Part shown: positions 1-10,818 of the stretch, one piece after another
Layout: each line of letters begins with the position of its first letter
Numbering within the stretch: the stretch's first letter is position 1
Assembly (NCBI GenBank): GCA_965230195.1
Contig: OZ245997.1
Span: 620,001 to 684,000, forward strand
Length of the DNA: 64,000 nt
Source: Putridiphycobacter sp965230195
Lineage (GTDB): Bacteria; Bacteroidota; Bacteroidia; Flavobacteriales_D; Crocinitomicaceae
Direction: 5' to 3'
Program-made: the position numbers and the translations under genes
Notes under the pieces: generated by a model
Database searches by the model: none
What the model was told of the DNA's origin: nothing
The model's input: only the letters and a program-made list of their open reading frames with translations

Positions 1-1662
1 TGGATCCGAACGCGTTCACGTGACCGGAGCGACAGGCCGCAGATTGGAAGAGAGCAAAAAGATTAACCAATCCCTTTCGGCACTCGGTGCTGCCTTCGTC
101 TGTGTCGTTGCGCAATTTGTGTGGTTTCGTTGTAGGAAACGTGATTTCTGTGATTACATCCAGTACGCCACGGTCACACATACCATTCCGCAATTCCAAG
201 TTGACAAGGATTTTGGAAGACAGCATCGGGGGCAACTGCAAAACGATCATGTTGTGTATGATCTCGCCGGCTCTCGAGGCGTTTGCCGAATCCGTTTCGA
301 CACTGAAATTTGCAAACCGAGCCAAAAAGATAAAGAACGAAGCCGTTGTTAACGAAGATCTCGATCAACGGGCGTTACTGAGAAAATATGAGCGTGAACT
401 GAAGCTCTTGAGATCTGAATTGAAACAGCGAAATGCAGATCTCGTTGATAAACGTCGATTACTTGAGGTGCGTATGGGGATCGAACTGGACATTTAGCTA
501 TTCCTGTTCACAGGCGGAGGAAGAAAAGCGCCGAGCAGAGCGTGATAAACTTGCAGCGATCACAGCCCTGGAGGAACGTTCTCGTGAGTTCATGAGAGAG
601 AAGAGACTGAAGGAGAAACTAGAGAAGAAAATCAACACAATGCAATCGCAGTTGCTTCTCGGCGGGCACAAAATCGAAGACACTCCAGCCTTTCGAATCT
701 TGATCGATCGCGAGCATAAGAGAATCAGAGGTGCACACAGTCACATCAAATCCCTAATGCCTCAGTCCGTTCACGACAGAGGAATACGAGACGAAACTGA
801 AACAGTTGGAGAAAGAGAGAGAAGGCGTGGATGCTGACAAAGCACAGGTCGATCGCTACAAGAAACTCCTGATCAAACAACGAGATATAATGATTGCGCT
901 CACTGCACGACTCAATGAAAGAGACGAACTGATACTCAGCCTTCAAGTGCTTTTCTGTTCAGTGAGGCGAGCAAGGGTAGGATTTAAGGAGAGAATATAG
1001 GAAGACTTGGAAAGCAGTGAACAAGAGCGTAAGAGACTGGAAGATGCATTGGACATGAAATCCAGCCAACTGCTGCGCCTCCGAAAAGCGGCGGTGCAGC
1101 AAACAGAAAGGAATAACGATGACCACACTTCTCCACTTCTTGCGGCTCTAAACGAATGGACAGAAACGCCAACGAAGTTCCCCTCATCCCTAACTCACAG
1201 ATATCGTATGTAACAACTAGATGCCCTTAGTTTGTCTCTGCAGCCTTCAGCACAAGCCACTCAAATTCAGGAAGAAACATCCAGCGAAATAGATGGACCC
1301 GAAGAGGATGCACAGCAGACAGGCAGGAAGATCAAAGTGACCCACCCAAATTGGGATGTGAACGGTGTCTAGTGTGCAGTGACCGATGGAAGAGAGAGTA
1401 CGAAGGCTTGGTCGCCTACCAACGTAAACAAAGGGAAGCGCTTCGGACGATACTGGAAGTGAAAGTCAAGAACATGATAGGAGATATTATTGAACAGCTC
1501 CAGTGCATGGGTCAAGAAGTAATGCGCATCACGTCCCATCAGCATGTGTGTATACACACGATCATCTGCTTTCAGAATCAGCCGCCTCTACATCTTGTCC
1601 GAGCTGTGCATGATCTAGACAAGCTTATTACGAATACAACTGTGGCTCTGGATAGAGACTAG
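1..1662 (+). CDS. Kinesin-like motor protein, C-terminal part (5' end outside window)
   Basis: Microtubule motor, cut by the left edge. The frame opens inside the motor domain with GSERV, then ESKKINQSLSALG. After an intron at 87-135 it continues with HIPFRNSKLTRILEDSIGG and ALEAFAESVSTLKFANRAKK, the end of a kinesin head. The rest is a long charged coiled coil spread over several exons, with introns near 468-513 and about 732-780, 949-1000, 1207-1242 and 1543-1574. It contains KQRDIMIALTARLNERDE, a segment I associate with a kinesin family of protists such as oomycetes. The stop is TAG at 1660-1662. The motor class cannot be named without the P-loop half of the head. Kinesin identity is certain; individual coiled-coil exon borders are approximate. 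Confidence 0.93.
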
Positions 1663-1886
1663 ACTAATGTTCGCCGGTTTTACACGTCTAATTGATCAAA
1701 TACAAACGGACAAAAAGAAAAACACCGTTCTGCCCAGACTACGAGTGTTTTTCCTGCATTTGCATGCCTTCAGCTTTCAATTCAGCACGTCGCGATTGTC
1801 GGCTACGGTGGATATTCACCATGACCTCCTCCTCTTCATCTTCACTGACCAACTACAGACAGATAGACAGGCCAAAGGAATGAAAA

Positions 1887-3095
1887 TCACAACGTCCCAT
1901 CGGAAACGGCATTCGTTACTTCATCTTCATCGTGAGAAGGATCGTCGAGATAGGCGCCTCTCATTTCAGATGCAGACAGTTCACTTATCACTTCTTCGCC
2001 GACTTCGACATCTGCTGTCTGCTGAAGCGCGTCTTCGTCAACAGAAAGATCTGTGTCTTCGGGTTCGGGTAGAAGAGACATGTGTCCTTCGCGGACGATG
2101 TCGTCGAGTTCGAGTCTCTCCGTTTCTCCCGTCGTATAGACGATATTCGCCGTCTTCGCCTCAGGGTCAATGACGTCAATGTGTATGAGATACCACAGAT
2201 CGTCGTCTGGCCAAAAGAGTTCGGCGGGATGTCCAGAGAGTTTCTCCGCCGCGGCGGGCGTAGCGATATCGTGGTAGGTTAGCAAGCGCCCCGTCGACTG
2301 CGGCCACAGTACGACTCATCCAAAGGCGACCGGTCTTGAAAGCATTTACCTGCGGAGATTTCGCTGCATGGGACATACCGGATGGCGCTTTGGCAGGTTT
2401 GTGTCTCTTATTGCGTGCGGAACGGGCATGCACATCTCCGACATTTGGCATGCCTTCGAAACGGGCAAAGACCTGAGTGCTTCCCATACTCGGACTGCAG
2501 ACCGACACGGCACCGTTGACGGGCGGTCGTGCGGAGCATGTACCACCCCCCTTATCATGACGGCAGTTTTCGTCCATAAGCAGCTTTCTGCCGCCGTCTT
2601 GACAGAATAATGGAGCTTTGCACGCTTCTTCCTGCTTCAAATTCGGAGCTGCAGCACATTCACGACTCGGAAGACGTTTCTGTAGACAATACGTAGTTTT
2701 ACGCTGCGTGTCTTGATGATACTGGGGTTCTCCCGGTACGTGAGGATAACCGTCTTCGATAGGGTCACATTGCGCCAAGAGCTCCTCCACGTCTTTATAC
2801 AACTCCGACATCTCCTCCGGCGACACGAATTGCTCCTCAAGCTCGTTAAGCATTGCCCTCTGAATCACCGTCGCCTCGGGGTAACACTTTAGACTGGCAC
2901 CGAACTTGTTCGGCTCGAGCTCCTGTATCAAAGACGCGTAGTGATGTAGCACCATTTCGTAAGCCTGTTCGATACAGCTGCCGACCACGTCACGGCGAAG
3001 AAGACGATCACCTTACGCGTGAGAGCTTTCTTTCTCAAGGTATACCTCCAGAGAAGGGCAAGTTGGTTCTCCATGAACGTACGCAATGTCTGCAT
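1887..3095 (-). CDS. Tudor-like domain protein, putative chromatin reader
   Basis: Three-exon model of about 340 residues. Start ATG at 3093-3095 gives MQTLRTFMENQLALLWR. An intron of 47 nt joins ALTRK to AYEMVLHHYASLIQELEP. A 52-nt intron near 2290-2350 joins KSPQ to STGRLLTYHD. The C-terminal half has a Tudor-like strand pattern: ELFWPDDDLWYLIHIDVID, then NIVYTTGETERLELDDIV, with aromatic residues placed as in methyl-lysine or methyl-arginine binding barrels. An acidic tail follows. The N-terminal 100 residues look helical. A downstream ING-type neighbour on the same strand suits a chromatin role (SGF29-like or similar), but only the Tudor-like part is recognised. SMN-type RNA processing roles are an alternative. 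Confidence 0.72.
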
Positions 3096-3139
3096 CTAAT
3101 GCCACAGCACAACATGTCAAAGGAAGAAACTAGAAGCTG

Positions 3140-4470
3140 TCATACGTCGTCGCGCTGAACTTGATTCATTTTGTTTTCCTGCTGGATGTCCTCGAATTCC
3201 TCTTTCCAGTCATCGCCCATTCCTGTATCCTCAAACGGAAGGCTGCTGCAGTCGATCTCCATAAACTCTCCCCGTCCACCTGTATCTTCGTCGATCAATG
3301 TAGAACGCACAGACTTCGACAGGATTCACCGTTGAGAGAACCTGTTCCGGGTTCGAGTTCTTTCAGATAGCTATCGACTAAATCCATTGGAGGGATAGGA
3401 CTGTTGTCATCTTCTTGTGCTTTAGATTTGGTCCGTTTGCTTTCCTGTGATTCAGCTATAGGTTCCACCTTTGCTTCCCCTCCCCTGGATGTTGCCGCTT
3501 GCGAAGTTGCTTGACTCTTGCTGTTGGGCTGCGTCTCTTTTCCGTCTGCTGCCCCTGTTGTTTCGTCATCTGTGTACAGTCAGCCGTTCACGTCAGCGAT
3601 CTGCTATCGTCTCGACGGTGCTGGACCTTTTTCGTAAATGATCTTGAAACCACTGTCTGAGACGGAAACGAGTTCATTGGCTCTGAGCTCTAACTCTCTT
3701 TGCCGTTCAAGTTTTCTTGCTTTGGCCAATCGTGCCTTGTAAGCTTCGAATCCGATGACACCGTCCTGTCCTTCATAAATCTTCCGATAGATCATCAGTT
3801 CTCTGTCTCCGTTGCCGACATTCGATTGGGAAACTTCGCCATTTGAGCCTTCTCCGTTCTCGGTGGTATTCGATTTCTTCTGTTTCTTTGTCTGATGCAA
3901 CAAAAACCATTCGTCGGATGGATGTTCCAGTAAGTCTGTAATCTCTGCATTGGACAGACCGTCGCTTTGGTACAGGTTCGATCGGAACGGCGCCTACCTT
4001 CACACTTCTCGTCCAGCGTCCCAATGAGCTTCAAAATTCGGTTCATTTCGGCAGGGATGAACTCGAGATCTTGACTCAGAGAATCGAAAATGGATGATGG
4101 AGTGCGCGGTCTCACTTTCAAGAAAAGTCTCGAGAGTCGCGGCGTGACAGACGTCCGTCCCAGTGGTGACGATATCGTCCAAGTCGGAGCTGTCCGCGTC
4201 ACTCTCGACGTCAGATTGCGTTCGATTGAGTGACCAGAGATCGTCGTCGAGGATACTGTCAATGTCCGAAACTGAGTAGACGGACGAAAGGGACGCTGTT
4301 GCCAGGTTTTCTCCAGAAACGCACCCGTTCGCCGTCGTACCTTCGAGGTCAGGCATTTCGACGTCGACAGAGTTTTCCTGCGGACAGGGAGGTGGAGAGG
4401 GAAGTGTCTGTCGAGCAGACGTCGTTGGGATATAGCCAATTTGGCGTTTTTGCGAAGAAACAACCTTCAT
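3140..4470 (-). CDS. ING-family N-terminal domain protein without a visible PHD finger
   Basis: Putative subunit of a histone acetyltransferase or deacetylase complex. After splicing of a 42-nt intron the protein reads LETFLENLEFIPAEMNRILK and then LIGTLDEKCEEITDLLEH. This matches the helical ING N-terminal domain (LE.FLE.LE.LPAEL.R...L...LDEK). A lysine-rich linker (HQTKKQKKSN), a basic helix (EAYKARLAKARKLERQRE) and an acidic low-complexity tail follow. The last exon ends EENKMNQVQRDDV-like at TGA 3140-3142 after an intron near 3280. No Cys4-His-Cys3 PHD finger is visible, although family members normally end with one. The start at 4470 (MKVVSSQKR) is the longest; a second ATG at 4354-4356 would remove most of the overlap with the upstream gene. 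Confidence 0.7.
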
Positions 4471-5674
4471 CGAAAGCCGACGTCGTACACGTGCCGACGA
4501 AGTGCGTATGTCTTCGAAGCAGACGATAGTGTTCTTTCAACGGAACAGCACGTAATGATCTACACGAAGAACAAACGGGACGCAGGTGGACAAAGGAAAG
4601 CAGCACGGCACGACGAACAAGAATCCTGTCGAAGGCGTGAACTCCGGTGTCGTACGGAAAGAAGGGACACGTCACGTCACACACCACACGGTATACGTGG
4701 TGATCAAACTGTCCAACTTCAACTTCTACAATTCTGTAGACCCGAACCTGAGATGCTTTGTTATTGGGTCGAGTGAAGGTCGTGTTGTCCGTCGAGTTTG
4801 AAAGAGGAAACGTGTGGTGTATCGGAAATGGAACAGAAACCCTGTGCATGGAAACTCGCTTTCTTCGCCGAGAAGGCTTCTGTCGTTTTCCAGCTGGTCG
4901 AGGTGCTCGTCGAAACACTCAATTTCTGTCTCTCTCCCTTCGAGGCGCGACGGGACAACGACGATGCACATGTTGGTCTCAGCTAGCGTCACGGTGCCGC
5001 CATCATCATCAGCCAGTCCCCGTGGTGTAGCGGAAAGCACACAAGGCTTTGCCGAGAGGGCCGGGTTCAATGGGACGCGGAGGGTTACGTCATCGTTTCC
5101 CTGGCGGTGCGTGCCTGAGGGGACAGCAAAGATTACGTCTTCGTGCTGCGTAGCCAGATACGTGACGAAGTTCACTATTGCTCCGAGCAGAAGCCAATCG
5201 TGCCCTCGGTCATCCGATTTCGTCTCACTGCAAACACCGACTGTTTTCGCACTGACCGTTGTCAGTGAACAGCTGTCCACCTTCGTGCAGCTGCCACGGG
5301 ACGCGTCAAATGTCACATCGACGCGTATAAAGACCGAACACTGATTGCCAGAACAGTCTTCTGTAACGATATGCCTTCGTCGTTAGCGCGTTTCAGCGCG
5401 TAACAAACGACGAAAACACGACACCGTTCGACGTACGATCATAACATGTTTGATGAATCTTGGGCTGCGCCAATGGAGGAGTCGCGACGCTGGAAAAGAA
5501 CCAACAGATTTGTGACGAACCAGGTCGACACACTGTTCGACGATGGTTTGATGATTCCGTGGTACAGGGGTCTGTATCTACAGATTTGAAGACCTCTACC
5601 GCCGATCGGCCGCGCAGTGAAAGCGAGAACATGGGAAGTCTAGACACTTCGAAGCAAGGTGTTTCACGGTCCAT
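4349..5674 (-). CDS. Uncharacterised protein, overlaps the ING gene
   Basis: I do not recognise this protein. The main exon (about 4830-5350) encodes an open run containing GHDWLLLGAIVNFVTYLAT and GGTVTLAETNMCIVVVPSRL, with several cysteines. A 5' exon from ATG 5672-5674 (MDRETPCFEVSRL) joins it through an intron ending at a TTACAG near 5363. A 3' exon begins after an intron near 4750-4850 and reads VRVYRIVEVEVGQFDHHVYR, then a Cys/His-containing stretch to TGA 4349-4351. No signal peptide or known domain is clear. The 3' exon runs antiparallel to nothing but shares about 120 bp with the first ING exon in another frame. Splice choices at both ends are tentative; the central exon is the firm part. 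Confidence 0.5.
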
Positions 5675-5690
5675 ATTGTCCTTTATATAC

Positions 5691-6307
5691 CCAGGTGATA
5701 AGGTGATTTCCTAGGCAGATGAGTCATCAACCCAACAGAGCAAGAGAAAAAAGGCCATTCAGAAGCCAATGAGCCCAGTTGACAAGACAGCTATCGCCCC
5801 AGATACACATGAACTCTTTCTGCACAAGGCAGTCCTATCTTCAGGGAAATCTTGGCGACAATCCCTCAGTTCTGCATTGTCCTAGAGGGTGCGTTTTCAT
5901 TTGGTCTGTCAATGTAGGCCGAGCCGGTCAGTATAGTCACAGCGAGCTGCGGATGGACAAAGGCAAATCTCTGTGGAGGTCGAATACACTCCCAGACGTT
6001 TTGGGCCTCTTCTCTGTGTTGCAACCACGCAATAATCATTTTGACATAACTGTACAAATGTTACAATGCAACGTCAGGTTTATATATGTGTGTCAGAAGG
6101 ACTGAGGTTGTCCCATCGTGACTGTCTCATTTTCTAAGCGTTCTGTCTCCGAAGGGGCGCTTACACGAGGTTTACGTTAACCTATGGATACTTTCCTGTG
6201 GTCCTGATAGGCCGGTGACTCATCTGTCATGTCACCTGTGACACGAATACGTGAACGTAGACCATTGTATACCTCACTCTGTAACACGTAAAGCAATTCC
6301 TGACAAT
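5691..6307. other. Intergenic, no gene seen
   Basis: About 620 bp between the uncharacterised minus-strand gene and the doubtful plus-strand gene at 6308. Short open frames of 60-108 codons occur on both strands. None shows a domain, a convincing splice pattern or a protein-like composition I would trust. Confidence 0.5.
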
Positions 6308-6688
6308 ATGGACGGTTTGCTAGTGATAACATTAGGCTCACGATCACTCAAATATAAGGACATTGTGCTTTGGGTGAAGAGGTCACTGAGGAGATGCAGG
6401 TGTTATGTCGCCCACCACATTCATCGGGAACGATTGTGTCGACGTTGTCGGCGCGCATATCGACTTTCTTTGTATTAAGCTATTTGTATCGATTCCCAAC
6501 AGGAATGATTGCATATCACTATCCAACACTCAAAGACAACCTTCTCTTAACAGCAAACAGTCTTTGTCATCCGATATCTGTAGTGACAGACGATGGTTCT
6601 GTGGAGGACGATATAGTCCAAGTGTTCACGTGTTTTGCCAACGATCCCCAGTCCCGCATGGTTATCTATCCGGCAGTGGAACCCTTGA
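6308..6688 (+). CDS. Doubtful small gene
   Basis: A tentative three-intron model: MDGLL, a 68-nt intron, then EMQVLCRPPHSSGTIVSTL, an intron ending CCCAACAG near 6501, then GMIAYHYPTLKDNLLLTAN and VTDDGSVEDDIVQ, and a 55-nt intron before a short tail WNP at TGA 6686-6688. The second half looks protein-like and the donor and acceptor sequences are acceptable. No family is recognised and the opposite strand is also open for 107 codons (6547-6870), so this may be non-coding. Downstream, 6711-6780 holds a short acidic frame (VDEAPPTVEEPDNHEGEKMA) that I could not link to the model. Confidence 0.25.
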
Positions 6689-7102
6689 CCATCCGATATC
6701 ATGCAAGTAGACGAAGCACCACCGACCGTAGAAGAGCCAGACAACCATGAAGGAGAGAAAATGGCGTAAATGGACGAAAGCTGAAGTTTGGATTCTAGAC
6801 GAGACAGAGGAGAATGGTTCGGTGGTGTTGGCATCGACAAGAAAGAAGCGTTGGAACAGATCTTCAGCATCAGGCGTAGCGCGTTTTTTCTCCTAAGAGA
6901 GTTCGAGACAGTTCCTCGTTGAGTTAAGTGTTCAGCCTCCTATGTCTTCCTTTCTCATGATATCAACAACGACTGGCATTCATCATAAAACATTCTGCAA
7001 ACGCAAGACGTCTCCAGAAATACAATGGATTGGCGGTCAGTGGACACAGACCAGAGTCAAGATGTCAGAGTCGATGCATTGCACGTAGAACACGCTCGTC
7101 TA

Positions 7103-8166
7103 TTACTCCACTTTCCAGTCTAGACAGTATCCACGAGCCTGCAATGCTCGCACGAAATAGTACATCTCGTCCAAAATGCGAAACGGACTCTCCTCTGTCA
7201 GAAGTACCCCGCAATTGTCGATTTCTGACCATCCAACTCTATCTCGATGTTGCACAAATTCTCGATTCATCTCACAACTGTCCGTTTTGTAGAGTGCTTC
7301 ATATCCCCATAGCAACAAGACTCTTTCCGTTTGCAACTCCTTAATTCTCGATACCAAATCCGGACGAGACAGAACAGCAGCGAGGTAATGGTACACTCCA
7401 CTTGGCGACATGTGCCCAATTGCCTTCCTCAGGGTCAGCATCAATTCAGCAGACCGTCCAGAAACCAGTCGATGCGCCAAATGGTCAAGAGCGAAGCCAT
7501 GGAGTCCTCGAAACTTCATGTACCACAAAGCGACGGATCCAAAAGACCATTCCCACCAACTCGCTTGAGTGCATGCCGGTGAGAGCAGCACCAAAGCGAA
7601 GACACTTTTTGGGTAATTGACAGCATGAAGCGTCAACACGTATCCACCTGCACCGACGCCCATTCCTTTAACACGCCATTGAGTAACCTCCTTGGCGACC
7701 CAAGAGCGTACCCATGCATCGAGGGAGGCCATAGTGCTGGATAACATCTTCGACCTGGTCAGCCAGTTTCTCCAATGTCAGCGGCAGGATTTCTTGTGGC
7801 ATGGAATCCTCCCCGTTCTGTCGCGGACCGCGTCAAACGGCGACATGCTTTTTGGAACCACATCGCACCTCTGTTCCGGGAGCGTCGATGTGAAAGAAGC
7901 ACACGTTGTCTGAGAGCAACGATGTGGCGGCGCTGCAGACGAGAAGACTTGTGAAACACGATTCGTGATTCAACCCGACATCGTGGTACGTCACACATGG
8001 CGTCTTCGACCGGTCGCCGCAAAGTGTGACCGTCACACATCCATATCGTGTTGGCACCCGTTCCTTCGTTCCTAAGGTCACGCACATCTTGTTTTCATCG
8101 CCCTACGGTCTTGGCCGCGATACCCTTGACGAGATTGTCGACACAATATTCGACATCCGACGACAT
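7103..8166 (-). CDS. NDR-family alpha/beta hydrolase-fold protein
   Basis: Homologue of the N-myc downstream regulated (NDRG/NDL) family, proteins with a hydrolase fold that usually lack catalytic residues and act in stress and G-protein signalling. Exon 1 starts MSSDVEYCVDNL (ATG 8164-8166). The next exon carries TRYGCVTVTLCGDRSKTP, VTYHDVGLNHESCF and HIDAPGTE, the NDR signature. After two more introns come LPLTLEKLADQVEDVIQHYG and MGMGVGAGGYVLTLHAVNYP, then a C-terminal helical part ending RGYCLDWKVE at 7103. About 320 residues, the usual length. The nucleophile-elbow region reads GVGAGGYV, without the GxSxG serine, as expected of the family. The exon 1/2 junction (43-nt intron) is the least certain. 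Confidence 0.88.
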
Positions 8167-8780
8167 CCTCTGTCAACGCCAGGCCAAATTAGTCGACCTG
8201 TGAGTCATTCCGTGCATTAAGAACGCACAGTCGGCTTGGATGTTGGCGCCTAGATCTCGTTGGAAATGCAACGATGTCACTGATTGACCATTTTGTCCAC
8301 GCCGCCTCGAGAATGTATCTATGAAGTCACACGTGTGACTTGGCCAGCCGAACTTTCGGAGACGGAAACGCGTTCTCGCTCTTTGTAACGACACGTGTCT
8401 ACGTATCAAAGTTCTTTGCATCACAGATCTTGTTGCGTTTCTTCGAAAGCTGACCCGTCCTGGAATCTCTCTATCGATGTCACTGCCTCTACATTGCTTG
8501 CTTACCACCTCAGCGTTGTCATCGTTCTCGTTCTGCTGCCTGTTTTTGACATTGAACCAGTTCTGGCATCTCCTCTCTACAGTTGCTACAGAATATCAAA
8601 GTTCTTTTCTTTCCTCGCAAACGGGATACTGATTGCAATGTAGAATGTCCTGTCGGTTTGACACAGAGGCGTTGGATATGAAGACATGACAAGATCACTT
8701 CATTTCGCTCTTCATTTTGCATTTTGCTTAACACGTCAAGGGTCATTTCCCTTCGCCGCCGACACTGATCCTTCGCTGCC
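8167..8780. other. Intergenic region upstream of eL36
   Basis: About 610 bp between two head-to-head genes, expected to hold both promoters. A minus-strand frame at 8519-8781 (MAAKDQCRRRREMTLDVLSK) is open for 88 codons and its ATG shares the CATG with the eL36 start. No homology was recognised, so it is not called as a gene. Confidence 0.45.
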
Positions 8781-9124
8781 ATGTCGACGCATACTGGCAT
8801 CGCCGTTGGTCTGGATAAGGGATATCCGACGACAAAGCTTCAACAGAAGCCCAAACAACCGCGCGCTGTACGGCGTCTCATTCTACGCCCGTTCGCCCAC
8901 CCACTGCTCTCTGTTTTCAGATCGGAAAACGGACGGCTTTTGTACGTGAGCTTGTTCGAGAAGTCTGTGGCTTTGCCCCTTATGAACGTCGCATCATGGA
9001 GTTGCTGAAAGTCGGAAAAGACAAACGCGCCTTGAAGGTTGCGAAGAAGAAGCTCGGAACGCACAAGCGTGGAAAGAAGAAGAGGGAAGAGATGGCTGCC
9101 ATTCTGAGAAAACTCAAAAAATAG
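8781..9124 (+). CDS. RPL36: Large-subunit ribosomal protein eL36
   Basis: Cytosolic 60S ribosomal protein. Exon 1 encodes MSTHTGIAVGLDKGYPTTKL and ends QPRA. A 51-nt intron (about 8869-8919) leads to IGKRTAFVRELVREVCGFAP and YERRIMELLKVGKDKRALK, then a basic tail KKREEMAAILRKLKK with TAG at 9122-9124. The protein is about 98 residues, typical of eL36, and carries the family signature CGFAPYERR. Splice phase is 0 and leaves the frame unbroken. The 3' end lies 15 bp from the stop of the convergent CGL160 gene. Confidence 0.96.
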
Positions 9125-9139
9125 ACAAAACGCGGCACA

Positions 9140-10344
9140 TCATTTCTTCCCCTCTCCTGCAATCTCTGCAACCATCTGCTGAAAGAGAAGGAGAGACTGT
9201 CGACCGACAATCGCTGCCTTGTAAGTAAAGAAACCAATTAACATAGGCAGCAGTTCCAAATGTATACCGAGTCGATCCCCAGCCAAAGCATTCCACCTAT
9301 GCCCATATGAGAATGCATGCGCATGAATACGTTCAGAAATGAGACCTGTTAAAAGCCATGACAAGAATGACGGGGACAAGCAGACGTGGCTGCGCTGCAA
9401 GGGATGAGACTTGGTTCGTGCCTCCAATGCTCTCGACGCCTTTCTTGAGCAGACGTAGATAGATCAGGCCTCCACAAGCACCTGTCAGATAACTCAGTGC
9501 GAGATCCTACCAAATGACGACGTTAAAGTGTTGAGAAGCGAAAATGACAAGACGCACTTGTGTGTAGAAGCCGTAAGTTGCTGTAAAACAGATGCCGATC
9601 AAACCGGCATTCCACAGAAGAATCTCCACATTCTCTTGGCGATACATTTCGGCATCTCTCTCTGCGGCATTCTGCCCGTCGGCATCCAAGTCCAGAGCGA
9701 ACGCTCGTGTTGCAAAACGTGTGTTTCTGGCCCAATCAGTTGCCTCTTTCTGCCGAATATGAGGAGAATTCAGGACGCCCACTCGACTCTTGCCGTTTCT
9801 ACTTGAGTTGGAGGGACGTACTGCTGAGCTGCGTTTGTGGCAGCCAAGGAAGCGTTAGGCTCTTCTGTTTTTCCACGCAGTCGATCGCTGAGATCCACAG
9901 ACATGCTGCATCAAGGCGTCATGCCCACATCGCTGAGGAATAAGCAGAAAGTCACTCGTTCAAATCTGCAGCTCTGGAGAGACTTAGGAATCCAGAAGGC
10001 CGTCGTTTATTCTCTTCCTTTTCTTGAATGCCTCTTTCCTTCGCCTCTTGTTCATTATCTAACTGAAACAGAATTGCACCCGCACTCTTGCATGTCTATA
10101 AGGCGTCTTCACTTGCGATTGCCAATCGGTGTTCCAAATAAAATCCGAAAACCCTTCTCTTTTTGTGACATCATAGCTCTTGGGGCGTCTCTTCGATGAA
10201 CGCACATCCGCTACACACAACAACGTCTTCTACACAGCGCAACAGGCGATTCTACTTCAGACCGTTCGGATCTGCCTGTGAGAAGTATCCTTTTTCGGAG
10301 AAGGCGCCAATTCGTGTCTGTCGGGTAAGAGAGAGACGCCTCAT
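9140..10344 (-). CDS. CGL160: CGL160-like chloroplast ATP synthase assembly factor
   Basis: Thylakoid membrane protein that helps assemble the c-ring of CF1Fo ATP synthase in plants. Both regions of the plant protein are here. The N-terminal region reads REGFSDFIWNTDWQSQ, then RRPSGFLSLSRAADLND and MSVDLSDRLRG, parallel to Arabidopsis DLIWNRDFM, GFLSFSRVMSLDS and MDVDLSKEL. The C-terminal AtpI/UncI-like region has hydrophobic segments IGICFTATYGFYTQ and GACGGLIYLRLL, QPRLLVPVILVMAFNRWN, and LELLPMLIGFFTYKAAIV. Introns of 50 nt (before MSVDL), about 54 nt (after YVPPTQ), 51 nt (after GFYTQ) and 49 nt (before WNALAG) keep frame. The start at 10342-10344 (MRRLSLTRQTR) may not be the true N-terminus; a targeting exon could lie upstream. 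Confidence 0.87.
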
Positions 10345-10521
10345 CGCGAGATACGCCATTCCCAGAGCTTTGCCGCATCGATGACAAGGCTGACGTCATC
10401 ATCACTTGCAATTCGAATCTCTGCGCGCAGTGGAACCAGTCAAACATGAGCTGCATCGGCTTCATCATCTGGATGGCCTTCTTCGGCGGCCTGATCTACT
10501 GCTATCGCCAATGCCTCGACT
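10196..10521 (+). CDS. Possible small single-pass membrane protein
   Basis: The plus strand has a frame ending at TGA 10519-10521 that reads LCRIDDKADVIITCNSNLC and then SCIGFIIWMAFFGGLIYC, a clear membrane-spanning stretch flanked by cysteines. A good donor (GGGTAAGA, near 10324) and acceptor (CCCAG near 10365) would join an upstream exon. The 5' part overlaps, antisense, the first exon of the CGL160 gene, and no family is recognised. The hydrophobic run might be a chance antisense of an acidic minus-strand frame (GHPDDEADAAHV). Treat as a candidate only. Confidence 0.28.
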
Positions 10522-10818
10522 GAAGACTCCCGAGCGCAGGCAACGCCTTCTACCATCCCTGCCTCGCCTCTTCTGACAAGTCATGCCTCAGTGCTTTCGT
10601 TGTTAGACGTAACGTGTCCCTACGACTGTGACGGCGGTGCCTTGGGATGGACATCTCTGGAAACTGCTCTTGTGATGCCGTTTGGGCTTTCTCTGTTTTC
10701 ATTGTAAAGAGCTGATGTGACGTTTTCTCTGAGCGGTTTGCAGATATCCGTTCGTCGAAGACTCTTGGTGTTCTTAACTGAATTGAATTGCTACGTTCGC
10801 TGCCTGTATTTAACAAAA
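10522..10818. other. Intergenic, no gene seen
   Basis: About 300 bp before the TBC1D22-type gene. Open frames on the minus strand (10550-10915) read through the first TBC exon and are taken as antisense shadows. Confidence 0.45.

Noticed and set aside
5016..5080. tRNA-like string on the plus strand (D-arm GTGT...GCAC and a GGGTTCAAT T-loop)
   Set aside because: The acceptor ends do not pair and the anticodon stem fails; the minus strand here is coding in the uncharacterised protein gene.
5681..5690. TATATAAAG box upstream of the minus-strand gene start at 5674
   Set aside because: It lies only about 6 bp from the ATG, so it cannot position a start site upstream of this codon; it would matter only if the true start is further in.
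8075..8130. A 19-nt intron in the NDR-family gene
   Set aside because: A donor 24 nt further upstream gives a 43-nt intron in frame, closer to the normal size.
8519..8781. Minus-strand frame MAAKDQCRRRREMTLDVLSK as a gene
   Set aside because: No homology recognised, its ATG overlaps the eL36 start codon, and it occupies the likely eL36 promoter.
9902..10344. A separate small gene upstream of CGL160
   Set aside because: A 50-nt intron joins its last exon to MSVDLSDRL, and both parts match the plant CGL160 N-terminal domain, so it is one gene.
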